From: Kribbella flavida DSM 17836
GTDB taxonomy: Bacteria > Actinomycetota > Actinomycetes > Propionibacteriales > Kribbellaceae
Direction of reading: 5' to 3'
DNA length: 64,000 nt
Assembly (NCBI RefSeq): GCF_000024345.1
Contig: NC_013729.1
Span: 2,666,001-2,730,000 of the forward strand
In this document: positions 7,955-16,768 of the stretch, piece after piece
Layout: each line of letters opens with the position of its first letter
Position numbering within the stretch: position 1 is the first letter of the stretch
Notes under the pieces: generated by a model
What the model saw: only the letters and a program-made list of their open reading frames with translations
Told to the model about the DNA's origin: nothing
The model's database searches: none
Position numbers and translations under genes: made by a program

Positions 7955-8830
7955 TCAGAACGGCATGTCCACGAACGGGGAGGTGTAGTCGTGCACTTCG
8001 TCGAGAATCGCCGCGGCCGCCTCCGGCGTCAGCTCGGCCCGCTCGCGCTCGGCAACGATCATCTGCTGCAGCAACCGGGTCTCGCCGGCCGTCGCCAGAC
8101 CGGTGATCTCCGGATGGCCGTTCAGCAGCCAAGCGGTGGCAGCGGTGATGTAGCGCTGCTCGTCGAACGGCTGGTACCAGGTGTCGTAGTTCTTCTGCTC
8201 GCCTTCTTGCCAGTTCCGCCGGGCGATCATCTTGATCGTCATCAGCGCCGCGTCCGACGCCTTCACCACCTCGACCAGCGCGGCATAGTCGTCGGCGTAC
8301 TGCGGGTCGGAGGCGAGCCGGTAGTTCAGCGGCGTCAGCACCGAGTCGAAGTCGAACCGCCGCAACCCCTCCCGGTGCACCGACGGCGCCGCGGCGGTGT
8401 GACCGGTGATGCCGATCGCACCGACCATGCCTTCCTCCTTCGCCCGGATCGCGGCCTCGAGCGAGCCGCCCTTGCCGGTGACCAGGTCGAGATTCTCCAG
8501 ATCGCAGACAGCGTGCATCTGGATCAGGTCGATCCGGTCGGTTTGCAGAAGTTCGAGCGAACGATTGATCTCCGACCACGCTTCGTGATACGTGCGCCGT
8601 CCGGTCTTGGTCGCCAGGAAGATCCGGTCCCTGATCTCGCCCATCCGCGGCCCCAGCCGCCGCTCCGCGTCGCCGTAGTCGGCGGCGACGTCGAAGTGGT
8701 TGATGCCGGCGTCGAGCGCCTCCTGGATCGAGGCGTCGGCCCGGTCCTGATCCACCGCTCCCAGCGCGGCCGCGCCGTAGATCAGGACCGAGCTCTGGTG
8801 CTCAAGCCGTCCCAGCCGTCGAGTCTCCAT
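7955..8830 (-). CDS. Aldo/keto reductase family protein
   Basis: A 291-residue AKR starting at ATG 8830. METRRLGR, GINHFDVAADYGDAE (the region of the catalytic Asp/Tyr), FLATKTGRR (catalytic Lys) and IDLIQMHAVCD (His) follow the aldo/keto reductase order. The C-terminal ITGLATAGE is where NADPH binds in this family. It would reduce carbonyls or oxidise alcohols with NADP(H); the substrate is unknown. The protein is shorter than many AKRs but complete. It is divergent from the conjugation-like operon, with about 220 bp to the small gene at 9053. Confidence 0.85.
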   Translation of the reverse strand: METRRLGRLEHQSSVLIYGAAALGAVDQDRADASIQEALDAGINHFDVAADYGDAERRLGPRMGEIRDRIFLATKTGRRTYHEAWSEINRSLELLQTDRIDLIQMHAVCDLENLDLVTGKGGSLEAAIRAKEEGMVGAIGITGHTAAAPSVHREGLRRFDFDSVLTPLNYRLASDPQYADDYAALVEVVKASDAALMTIKMIARRNWQEGEQKNYDTWYQPFDEQRYITAATAWLLNGHPEITGLATAGETRLLQQMIVAERERAELTPEAAAAILDEVHDYTSPFVDMPF

Positions 8831-9052
8831 AACCAGTCCTTCCAGGGGTCAGCACAGTCACGAAGAACCTATTACTTTGACCCCGCGCCACGACAGAGTT
8901 TTCCACAGGCCGATCACGGGAACCCATTACTATGCGTGACGGGTTGATGCGTTCCTTACCATGTCCTTCGCACGGATTTTCGAACCTGTCCGCGGCGTGT
9001 GGCATGGTGTGCGCTGCCTGATCGAGCCGAGAGCAGGCATGAGAGAGGAGCT

Positions 9053-9226
9053 ATGGCGACGGTGTCGAAGGTGTCACGCTTCGGACGGAAGTGTGCATCT
9101 GCCTCCGAGTGGGGTAACAGTATGGCTGCGGGGAGCGATGGAGCATCCGGATCCTGGTCTCAGGACTCCCGGTGGACAGTTGCTTGCCGTATCCTCCCGG
9201 CTACTGTCCGCATAACTGCTGTCTGA
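9053..9226 (+). CDS. Small open reading frame with strong ribosome binding site, unknown function
   Basis: A 57-residue reading begins at ATG 9053, preceded by GAGAGGAG at a good distance, and ends 14 bases before the next gene. The peptide begins MATVSKVSRFGRK and continues Ser/Ala-rich without a membrane segment or known domain. Placement directly before the secretion operon suggests a leader peptide or a small operon member. The evidence is only the ribosome binding site and spacing; it could be chance. Confidence 0.4.
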   Translation: MATVSKVSRFGRKCASASEWGNSMAAGSDGASGSWSQDSRWTVACRILPATVRITAV

Positions 9227-9239
9227 GGGGCGGGGAGAG

Positions 9240-10496
9240 ATGAGTTGGTGGCGAACGTTGCTGAATCTGCCGCCAAAAGGTGAGCACTGGTCGGATCAGC
9301 GACGGACAAAGAAGCCGGGCAAGAAGTCCAGCCCGCAGGACACCGCACCGGAGTGGTGGCAGCACCCCGACGGCCCGGTGTTGCCCACCCCTCGCCAGGC
9401 TCAGGGAGTCGCCTCGCAGTACAGCGGCCCACCGGCTCCCGGCGGCGTGATGGCGCCTCCGCGACGGCCGCAACCCCCTGACGCAGCTCGTACGGCGGCC
9501 CCGCCGCAGCACGTGGCCCCAGGCCCGCGGCCGCCCGAGCGGCTCAGGCAACGGTCTCCGCACGGAGCCCACGCGGCACCCCAGCCGCCGCGTGGACCGG
9601 TGGAGCCGAGTCAGACCCCGTGGGCCACCGAGCCAGAGTCGTCGTTCTCGACCTGGGCCCGGCGGTTCTTCCGCGGCCTCGTCGTCGCCGTTCTGCTGCT
9701 TGCGGCGATCAGCGGCGTCCGGTCCTGGATCCGGCCGGTCAACGGCCCGTCGACCGTCGTCACCAACCAGTCGGGCTACCCGACCGACGAAGCCCGCGCC
9801 GTCGCCACCCGGTACGCCGTCTCGTACCTGAACTGGGACGAGGGCAACCCGGACGCGCGTCCGGCCCAGGTCGGCATCGACCTCGCCGCCGGGCTCGACG
9901 CCCGGGCCGGCTGGAACGGGCGTGGCAAGCAAACCGCCAACGCGGCGTACCCGGGTGAGGTCAAGGTCGACCCGGGCGGTGTCGCGGCGGTCGTCGACGT
10001 CCGGGTGCAGGTCCGGCCGTTCACCAAGCAGGGCCGCGGCTGGGTCGGCGGCGCCTACACCTGGCAGCGCGTCTCGGTGCCGGTCGCCCGGACGTCCTCG
10101 CGGGTCGTCGCCAGCGGCCCGCCGACGTTCGTCGCGGACGAGCGGGTGCCGCTGCCGGACAACATGCCCGAGGCCGGCGTACCGGACGACAACCTGACCG
10201 CGGCCACCCTGAAGGACGCCGAGGCGTTCTTCAGCGCGTTCGCGGAGTCCGATGCGAAGGTCGAGGCGGTGACCGCACCGGGCGCGGGGATCCGCAGCCT
10301 GAACGGGGCCGTCAAGCTCGCGGACGTGAAGGACTGGCAGGTTTTCACCGGAAACGATGACGAGCGCCGGGCCACCGCCGCCGTCACCTGGGACGGGACG
10401 GGGGACACCACCCTCGACCAGACCTACACGCTCACCTTGCGGCGGACCGTCGCCGCGGACGGAGCACAACGATGGCAAGTGGCTGCCGTCGGATGA
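9240..10496 (+). CDS. Conjugal transfer protein, TcpC/VirB8-like
   Basis: A 418-residue protein starting at ATG 9240 after GGGGAGAG. Residues 1-135 are a Pro/Gln/Arg-rich cytoplasmic region. One membrane segment follows at about 140-157 (GLVVAVLLLAAISGV), then an extracytoplasmic region of about 260 residues. VATRYAVSYLNWDEGNPDAR and the C-terminal VTWDGTGDTTLDQTYTLTL region resemble TcpC-type conjugative proteins of Gram-positive elements, which form the VirB8-like scaffold. It heads an operon with small membrane proteins and a large ATPase. The assignment rests on architecture and context. Confidence 0.7.
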   Translation: MSWWRTLLNLPPKGEHWSDQRRTKKPGKKSSPQDTAPEWWQHPDGPVLPTPRQAQGVASQYSGPPAPGGVMAPPRRPQPPDAARTAAPPQHVAPGPRPPERLRQRSPHGAHAAPQPPRGPVEPSQTPWATEPESSFSTWARRFFRGLVVAVLLLAAISGVRSWIRPVNGPSTVVTNQSGYPTDEARAVATRYAVSYLNWDEGNPDARPAQVGIDLAAGLDARAGWNGRGKQTANAAYPGEVKVDPGGVAAVVDVRVQVRPFTKQGRGWVGGAYTWQRVSVPVARTSSRVVASGPPTFVADERVPLPDNMPEAGVPDDNLTAATLKDAEAFFSAFAESDAKVEAVTAPGAGIRSLNGAVKLADVKDWQVFTGNDDERRATAAVTWDGTGDTTLDQTYTLTLRRTVAADGAQRWQVAAVG

Positions 10497-10545
10497 CCAC
10501 AGCTGACCGCCGTCGGACCACCAGAACACCTTGGGAGACACCGCA

Positions 10546-10836
10546 ATGATGACGACCTACCAACTGGCCGCGAGCGTGGTGGAGCTCGCCGCGCCGCTCG
10601 CCGACCCCAACGTCCCGACCGGCGCGGACTTCAAGGACTGGGTCCTCGTCATCGCGGGGAACATCTTCATCGCCATCCTCGTGCTGCGTGCCATCGGGCA
10701 CTACTTCAAGCGGGAGTGGGGCGAGCTCTTCGGGCACATCGCCGCCGGTGTCCTGGTCGGCGGGCTGATCTACGCCAACAACCAGACCATCAACGTGCTC
10801 AAGGGCTTCTGGGGACTGCTCTCCGGAGGTAGCTGA
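10546..10836 (+). CDS. Small membrane protein of the secretion operon (TcpD-like)
   Basis: A 96-residue protein. ATG 10546 is chosen because GGGAGA precedes it; a TTG at 10531 is in frame but lacks such a site. Two membrane segments are clear, around VLVIAGNIFIAILVL and HIAAGVLVGGLIY. Size, position and topology match the small TcpD/VirB2-VirB3-like proteins of Gram-positive conjugation operons. The next gene begins immediately after the stop. Confidence 0.65.
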   Translation: MMTTYQLAASVVELAAPLADPNVPTGADFKDWVLVIAGNIFIAILVLRAIGHYFKREWGELFGHIAAGVLVGGLIYANNQTINVLKGFWGLLSGGS

Positions 10837-11397
10837 ATGCGTGTCGGCCGGACCCTGACCCACCACTTCGAGATCGAGACCCGGCAGTACGACCTGCTCG
10901 GCATCGACCTCGGAGAAGGCGCCCGTCGGCGGATGATCATCTTCGGCGCGGTGATCATCCTGCTCTGGATCGCCCTGCTCGTCCCGATCATCGGGGTGCC
11001 GCAGAAACCCACCGTCAGCCTGTACGTCGTACCGCCGTTCGTGATCACCGCGTTCGGCTGGCGCGCGGGCAAGCACCACGAACGCCGCCGCCGGGTGACC
11101 GAGTGGGCGCTGGCCGTCCGCTACGCGTTGCGCGCGCACCGCCCGATCATCGGTCTCGGCGCCCGGGCCGCCGACAAGACGGAGTACCTGCCATGGCGTG
11201 AGCGCGTCGCGACCCAGAAGATGGCCGGCCTGGCCAAGGCCCGGGTGACCCCGGAGTGGGATCGCGAGGTTGTGGAGGAGCTCGACCCCCAGGTCCGCGC
11301 CGGTGCGGACATCACCGTGAACCAGCGGGCCCGCCTACTGGGGGCAGACCACGTGCAGAGGGTCAGTCGCAGGACGACGTCGGGGAAGAGGCACTGA
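10837..11397 (+). CDS. TcpE family conjugal transfer membrane protein
   Basis: A 186-residue protein whose ATG directly follows the preceding TGA. The N-terminus (LTHHFEIETRQYDLLGIDLG) is cytoplasmic. Two adjacent membrane segments follow (MIIFGAVIILLWIALLVPII and LYVVPPFVITAFGW), then a basic C-terminal half with FRxxRP-like spacing as in TcpE. TcpE proteins couple the VirB4-type ATPase to the membrane channel. The last base overlaps the ATPase start (TGATGA), implying coupled translation. Confidence 0.7.
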   Translation: MRVGRTLTHHFEIETRQYDLLGIDLGEGARRRMIIFGAVIILLWIALLVPIIGVPQKPTVSLYVVPPFVITAFGWRAGKHHERRRRVTEWALAVRYALRAHRPIIGLGARAADKTEYLPWRERVATQKMAGLAKARVTPEWDREVVEELDPQVRAGADITVNQRARLLGADHVQRVSRRTTSGKRH

Positions 11398-14300
11398 TGA
11401 AGATCGCTGACAAGCTCCTGAACCTGGTCGGGGTCGGCCGCGAACGCGGACTGCCGCCGCCGCGCCTGGTCGCCATCGCCGACGGCCTGCTGGTCACCGA
11501 GCGCAGCGCCGAGGCGTGGTTCCTGATCTCGGTCGCGAACACCGACCTGGCCACCGAGGCCGAGCAGGACGCCGCTCTCGACGCCGCGGTCAGCGCGGCC
11601 GCGACGATCCTCGGCGACCGGCTCAGCCACCTCAAGGTGGTCTGGGGCCGCTCCACCGGCCAGGACTACCTGGACAGCATCGCCGGCCACTACCGCCTCG
11701 GCGACCACGAGGCCTGGGCGCAGACCCGCGCGGACCGGATCGACGAGATGCGCATGCCGGAGCGGTACGTCGCGCTCGGTGTCCACCTGAGTGACCGGGA
11801 TCCGCGCGCCACCGCGCAGGTCCGCGGTTCGATCAGCGACGCCCTCGGTACGACGTCCTGGCGGGTCAGCGCCCGCGAGCTCGCGCACCTCGATGAGCGG
11901 GTCCGCAAGCTCGCCCGTCAGCTCGGTTCGACGGTCTGGCGCGCGCACACCGCGCCGGCCGAGGTGATCTCCTGGCTGATCAGCCGTGAGATGCACCGCG
12001 GCGCCGTCGCGGCTCCCCGCCGGGGTCTGATCACCGGCGCCTCGCTGGCCCGCCTCACGGCCGGACGAGTCGTGCCGTACACCGACCACCTGCGCATCTA
12101 CGACACCCGCGGCCAGATCGCGGCGTACACGACCGTGCTGGCGATGACCGACTTCCCGGAGGAGCTCGAAACCCCGGGCCCGGGGGAGTGGCTGCGCACA
12201 CTGTCCGAGATCAAGGCGATCGACGACGACGGCGACGAGATCGACGTCACCGTCGAGGCGTCGGTCCGGTTCCGGGTGCTGACCAAGAAGACCGCGCGGC
12301 ACCTGGTCGACGAGACCCGTAAGAGCGCCAAGGAGCAGCGCCGCTCGGCCGCCAAGGGCACCGCCGAGGAGACCGCCGACGAGATCGTCGAGACCGAGCG
12401 GGTGATGCGCGAGGTCAAGCGCGATATCAACCGCAGCGGCCTGACCCTGGTCGAGGACCACCCCCGTCTGTTGGTCAGCGCGGACACCCGCGAGGACCTC
12501 GAGACGTACGTCGACGCGGTCATCGCGCACTACGCCGACCGCGGCATCACCGTGGCCGCCGGCGCCGACGAGCAGCGCGACCTGTGGCTGGAGTCGCTGC
12601 CCGGCGACCAGCTCCGGGTGCCCGACCTCGGCCATGTCCGTGAGTCGACCGCGTTCTTCGGTTCCTGGTTCTGGGGCGGCGCGTCGATCGGTGACGCGAC
12701 CGGCCCTGCGATCGGCTACCTCACCGGCTCCACGCCCGGACTGGTCCGCTTCGACGCGGCCGCCGGTTCGGCGCTCGGTGACGCGACCACGACGTTGTTC
12801 CTCGGCCGATCCGGTCGAGGCAAGACGACGGCCGCGATGCTCGGGGGCCTCGACTCCGCGTTCGCCGGGGCCTGGGTGCCGCTGCTCGACCTGAAGGGCG
12901 ACGCGGGCGGCGTCTCGGCCGTCGCCGCGGAGTACGGCGTACCGACGGCTGTCATCGAGATCACCGCCCAGTTCTCCGGTGCTGCGGACCTGCTTCGCGT
13001 GCTGCCGATGGACGACGCGTTGCTGCAAGCCCCGTCGCAGCTGATGCTTCTGCTACCTCCACATCTGCGCGGCGCGGCCGAAGCTCCCGTTGTCGCCGCG
13101 ACGCGCGCCGAGATCCAGTCGCCCGATCCATCGTCGTGGGGCGTCATCCAACGGCTCTGCGCCTCCGAGTCGGAGACCACCAGGACCGTCGGCTTCGCCT
13201 TGCGCGACCTCGTCGAGACCGGCCTGGGTTCGGTCGTCGCCGGCCCTCCTTCGGGTCTCTCCTCGCTGACCACGAACCCGGGCCTTTGGGTCGTCCAGAT
13301 GCCAGGCCTCACCCTGCCCTCGCCGGAGTCCGCGCCCGAGTCGTGGTCCCCGATCGAGCGCGTCGGCATGGCCTGCCTGCGCGGCTGCCTGGCCTGGATG
13401 GTCCGGACGACCGGTCGCCGGGAGTTCCGCGGCCGCTCCAAGGTCGTCATCGTGCCCGAGGTCCACCTGCTCACCAAGACTCCGGACGGTGCCAGCTTCC
13501 TGGACTACATCGCCCGTGTCGGCCGTGCCCTCGGCGCCTCGCTGGTGCTGGACACGCAGGACCCGGCGTCGATCCTGAAGCTGCCCGGTCTGGTCGAGCA
13601 GATCACCACCCTGTTCGCCTTTTCGCTGCGTTCCCGCGAGCAGGTCGACTCCCTGCTCGAGCTCCTCGGCCGGCCGCAGACCCCGCCGTACCAGACGCTT
13701 GTCCGCGGCATCAACACCGCTGGCAACGGCAAGAGCATCCGGCACGGTCACTGCATCATGCGCGACCGTTGGGACGAGGTCGCCACCGTCCAGATCGACA
13801 TCCCGAGCCAGCGCGTCGCCGACCTCCTGCGCACCACCCCGGAGTCCGACCGCGACCTCGAACCGACCCAGCCGATCATCGCGCCGTACGAAGAGCCGGA
13901 CCCGTTCGCCGACGACGAGGAAGACCTCCTGCCCGAGCCGGCCTCCACGGCCCACGCCCAGGCCGAGGCGCACACCCAGGTCGACCCGCCTGTCCACCCG
14001 GAGGACCCAACCCTTCTCCCGCAGGACGAGCCGACCCCTGCCTACACCAACGGCGCCACCCCCGCGGCCAGTCCGGCAACGCACTCCAACGGCGCCACCC
14101 CGGCGCCTGCTGTCCCTCAACTGACCGGCGCCACCCAGGCCCAGTCATTCCCGGGCGCCCAACCCAGCAGCGCAACCCGGATGCCGCACCCAGGAGACGG
14201 GACGCAGGTACCTCCAGCCCCTCACCCCAACGGCGCCGCCTCCGCCACCCCCCACACCCCTGCCAACGGCAGCACCCCCGCACCCCACCCCGCCGCCCCC

Positions 14301-14525
14301 TCCCAAGCCACCCCTCCGGTAGCCCAGCAAAGCGGCACCGCCCCAGCCCCCGCCGCCCCCAACGGCAACGGCCACACCCCCCACCCCTCCCGCCACGAAG
14401 CCCCCATCGGCCCCGACGAGGTCTACGACCAAGAGGCCGACGACCCCGGCTACAACAAGGCCATGTACAACCCGACCCCACCCGAAACGAGCCCCAGTCC
14501 CGGCAAGAAGGAGCACGTCGGATGA
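11397..14525 (+). CDS. VirB4/TcpF-type conjugation ATPase
   Basis: A 1,042-residue protein starting at ATG 11397, overlapping the previous stop. Residues 1-440 form the N-terminal domain found in VirB4/ConE/TcpF ATPases. LFLGRSGRGKTTAAMLGG near residue 470 is the Walker A motif, and KVVIVPEVHLL near 685 is the likely Walker B. The C-terminal 220 residues (from about 13900) are a disordered Pro/Ala/Asn-rich tail with repeated NGATPA units, then an acidic end. It would power assembly of, or transfer through, a type IV secretion channel. Upstream frames reaching 11256 lack support. Confidence 0.82.
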   Translation: MKIADKLLNLVGVGRERGLPPPRLVAIADGLLVTERSAEAWFLISVANTDLATEAEQDAALDAAVSAAATILGDRLSHLKVVWGRSTGQDYLDSIAGHYRLGDHEAWAQTRADRIDEMRMPERYVALGVHLSDRDPRATAQVRGSISDALGTTSWRVSARELAHLDERVRKLARQLGSTVWRAHTAPAEVISWLISREMHRGAVAAPRRGLITGASLARLTAGRVVPYTDHLRIYDTRGQIAAYTTVLAMTDFPEELETPGPGEWLRTLSEIKAIDDDGDEIDVTVEASVRFRVLTKKTARHLVDETRKSAKEQRRSAAKGTAEETADEIVETERVMREVKRDINRSGLTLVEDHPRLLVSADTREDLETYVDAVIAHYADRGITVAAGADEQRDLWLESLPGDQLRVPDLGHVRESTAFFGSWFWGGASIGDATGPAIGYLTGSTPGLVRFDAAAGSALGDATTTLFLGRSGRGKTTAAMLGGLDSAFAGAWVPLLDLKGDAGGVSAVAAEYGVPTAVIEITAQFSGAADLLRVLPMDDALLQAPSQLMLLLPPHLRGAAEAPVVAATRAEIQSPDPSSWGVIQRLCASESETTRTVGFALRDLVETGLGSVVAGPPSGLSSLTTNPGLWVVQMPGLTLPSPESAPESWSPIERVGMACLRGCLAWMVRTTGRREFRGRSKVVIVPEVHLLTKTPDGASFLDYIARVGRALGASLVLDTQDPASILKLPGLVEQITTLFAFSLRSREQVDSLLELLGRPQTPPYQTLVRGINTAGNGKSIRHGHCIMRDRWDEVATVQIDIPSQRVADLLRTTPESDRDLEPTQPIIAPYEEPDPFADDEEDLLPEPASTAHAQAEAHTQVDPPVHPEDPTLLPQDEPTPAYTNGATPAASPATHSNGATPAPAVPQLTGATQAQSFPGAQPSSATRMPHPGDGTQVPPAPHPNGAASATPHTPANGSTPAPHPAAPSQATPPVAQQSGTAPAPAAPNGNGHTPHPSRHEAPIGPDEVYDQEADDPGYNKAMYNPTPPETSPSPGKKEHVG

Positions 14526-15228
14526 GGCGGGTGCGCAGGCTTCGAACTGCGCTCACCGTTTTCGCCGTCACCACCATCCTCACCTGCCAGACCGCCCTGG
14601 CCGCCGACCCCGACACCGGCCCCACCAACCCCACCGGCTTCGGCGACCTTCTCCCCACCCCCGACCTGACCCACGGCGACACCCGAACCCTGTTCGAGCA
14701 GTACAGTCCGACCGTCTATGGGCTGGACTTCGAGAGCAGCTTCCGGGACCCGGTGGAAGCGGTCTTCAACGGCTACGCCCACATGGTGATGCTCTACATC
14801 GTCGCCATCACCCGGGCGGCGATCTCGGTCGGATGGTGGCTGTTCTCCTTTACCGACATCAAGCCGCTCACCGACACTGCGGCAGCTGCGATCGGCTCTG
14901 TGAATACAGAGTTGGTGGGCTGGCTGTTGCCGTCGGCTCTGGCTTTCGGTGGCATCGCCGCGTACGCGCAACGCCGAGCGAACGGCAGCGCTATGGGACA
15001 GCTGGTTTGGGTCTTCGCCGCTGGTCTGCTGGCCACGAGCTTCGCGGTTGCACCGACGACCTGGCTCACCGGCGTCGACGGTGCTCGGCAGGTCGGCTCG
15101 GACGCCGTTGTCGGCACCTCGAACGAGGTTCTCGGGGACACCGTCAAGGTGCCTATTCCGTGGCCGGACCCGAGCTTCTCCGGTACGGCGCGCGACAACC
15201 TGCTGCGCAAATCAGGGGATGCGACGTG
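14522..15228 (+). pseudogene. Truncated secretion/conjugation membrane protein (5' part)
   Basis: It starts at ATG 14522, overlapping the ATPase stop as ATGA. The reading has a signal peptide (TALTVFAVTTILTCQTALAA), then membrane segments around MLYIVAITRAAISVGWWLF, LLPSALAFGGIAAYA and LVWVFAAGLLATSFA, like VirB6/TcpH-type channel proteins. Sense ends near RKSGDATW at about 15228. There the DNA changes abruptly into the middle of a MoxR gene in another frame. No stop occurs in this frame, so it runs on as nonsense and then re-enters the DUF58 reading frame. The C-terminal part is missing. Either a deletion or an assembly join explains this. Confidence 0.75.
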
Positions 15229-15776
15229 GCGAGGGCGTCTACCCGCTGCCGGAGGCGCAGCGGGACCGGTTCCTGGTCAAGATCGACGTCCCGCACCCGC
15301 GCGGGCACGAGGAGTTCGAGATCCTGCGCCGGATGAGCGTCGACCCGCCGCAGCCGCGCCAGGTGCTGCAGCCGGAGACGATCATGGAGCTGCAGCGCTC
15401 GGCCGAGCAGGTGTTCGTGCACAACCTGGTCGCCGAGTACGCCGTCCGGCTGGTGATGGCGACCCGGACCCCGACCGACTTCCACCTGCCCGACCTGGAG
15501 CCGATCATCGAGCTCGGCGTCAGCCCGCGCGCCACCCTCGGCCTGATCTCCGCCGGCCGGGCGCTGGCGCTGATCCACGGCCGCGACTACCTGCTGCCGA
15601 GCGACGTCCAGACCGTCGCGCTGGACGTGATGGGTCACCGGCTCGGCCTGACGTTCGACGCGGTCGCGGACAACATCGACCCGCGTGCGGTGGTCGAGCG
15701 GATCCTCGCCACCGTGCCGCCGCCGCAGCCGGTCTGGCGCGACGGCCACGACAGCGGCCGCCCCGAGTTCGTCTGA
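15219..15776 (+). pseudogene. MoxR-family AAA ATPase, C-terminal half only
   Basis: Homology begins abruptly at 15231 with EGVYPLPEAQRDRFLVKI, the sequence that follows sensor 1 in MoxR ATPases. It continues through LEPIIELGVSPRATLGLI and GRDYLLPSDVQ to TGA at 15774. About 181 residues remain of a normal 320-350; Walker A and B are absent, so this fragment cannot hydrolyse ATP. An ATG at 15219 is in frame but encodes sequence from the neighbouring gene. The fragment directly precedes DUF58 and VWA genes, its usual operon partners, so the 3' side of the locus is in its native place and the 5' side is lost. Confidence 0.8.
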
Positions 15777-15778
15777 TA

Positions 15779-16768
15779 ATGGCCAACCGACCAGACCCGC
15801 GGGTTGCGATGACGATCTCGCAGCTCGCTCCCGAACGCGCGCTGCGGCGGCTCGAGCTGACCGTCGTACGGCGGCTGGAGGGGTACCTGCACGGCGAGCA
15901 CCTCGGCCTGCTGCCCGGGCCCGGCACCGAGCTGGCCGAGGCGCGGGAGTACCAGGTGGGCGACGACGTCCGGCGGATGGACTGGGCCGTCACTGCCCGG
16001 ACGACGATGCCGCACGTGCGCGACCTGATCGCGGACCGCGAGCTGGAGACCTGGGCCCTGGTCGACCTGTCCGCCTCGATGGACTTCGGCACCTCGCAGC
16101 TGGAGAAGCGCGAGCTGGCGGTCGCCGCCGTCGCCACGGTCGGCTTCCTGACCCATCGGCTCGGCGACCGGTTCGGTGGGCTGATGCTGCGCGACTCGAC
16201 GCTGCGACGCTGGCCGGCCCGCTCCGGGCGGCTCGCGCTGTACGGGCTGCTCCGGGCGTTGCTCGCCGAGAAGGACCACGGCGAGCACAAGGCCCGCAGC
16301 GACCTGGCCGGCGCACTGGAGTCGATGGCCCGGACGCAGCGCAAGCGCGGCCTGCGCGTGGTGGTGTCCGACTTCCTCACCCCCGAAGACGGCGAGATCG
16401 ACGCCCGGATGGAACCGTCGTGGGAGCGCGCGATGCGCAAGCTGACCGCGCAGCACCAGGTGCTCGCGGTGGAGATCGTCGACCCCCGCGAGCTCGAGCT
16501 GCCGAACATCGGTGTGGTGATGATCGGCGACCCGGAGACCGGTGCGGTCCGTGAGATCGACACCCGCAAACGCCGGGTCCGCCAGGAGTACGCCGCGGCG
16601 GCACTCGCACAGCGGGAACGCACCAGGACCGCCCTGCGTAGGGTGGGAGCCGGACACCTGGTTCTGCGGACCGACCGTGACTGGGTCGCCGACACCGTGC
16701 GGTTCGTGCTCGCCTACAAGCGAGTCGCACCGCGCCTGCACCAACCGCCGAAGGGAGTGGCTCGCTGA
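15779..16768 (+). CDS. DUF58 domain-containing protein
   Basis: A 329-residue protein starting at ATG 15779, two bases after the MoxR stop. The centre carries the DUF58 signature GPGTELAEAREYQVGDDVRR-MDW, followed by a VWA-like fold with LVDLSASMDFG, a MIDAS-like motif, and VVVSDFLTPED. MoxR-DUF58-VWA operons are thought to assemble or chaperone metal-dependent or membrane complexes. It overlaps the next gene (TGATG). With its ATPase partner broken upstream, its function and expression here are uncertain. The same frame is open upstream to 14522, but the homology starts here. Confidence 0.85.
   Translation: MANRPDPRVAMTISQLAPERALRRLELTVVRRLEGYLHGEHLGLLPGPGTELAEAREYQVGDDVRRMDWAVTARTTMPHVRDLIADRELETWALVDLSASMDFGTSQLEKRELAVAAVATVGFLTHRLGDRFGGLMLRDSTLRRWPARSGRLALYGLLRALLAEKDHGEHKARSDLAGALESMARTQRKRGLRVVVSDFLTPEDGEIDARMEPSWERAMRKLTAQHQVLAVEIVDPRELELPNIGVVMIGDPETGAVREIDTRKRRVRQEYAAAALAQRERTRTALRRVGAGHLVLRTDRDWVADTVRFVLAYKRVAPRLHQPPKGVAR

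Noticed and set aside
9240..15228. Complete integrative conjugative element
   Set aside because: No relaxase, coupling protein, integrase or att repeats are in the window, so only a partial secretion operon is supported.
14522..16768. A genuine 748-residue fusion protein
   Set aside because: The middle third encodes MoxR in a different frame; only the ends make sense. It is an accident of the junction.
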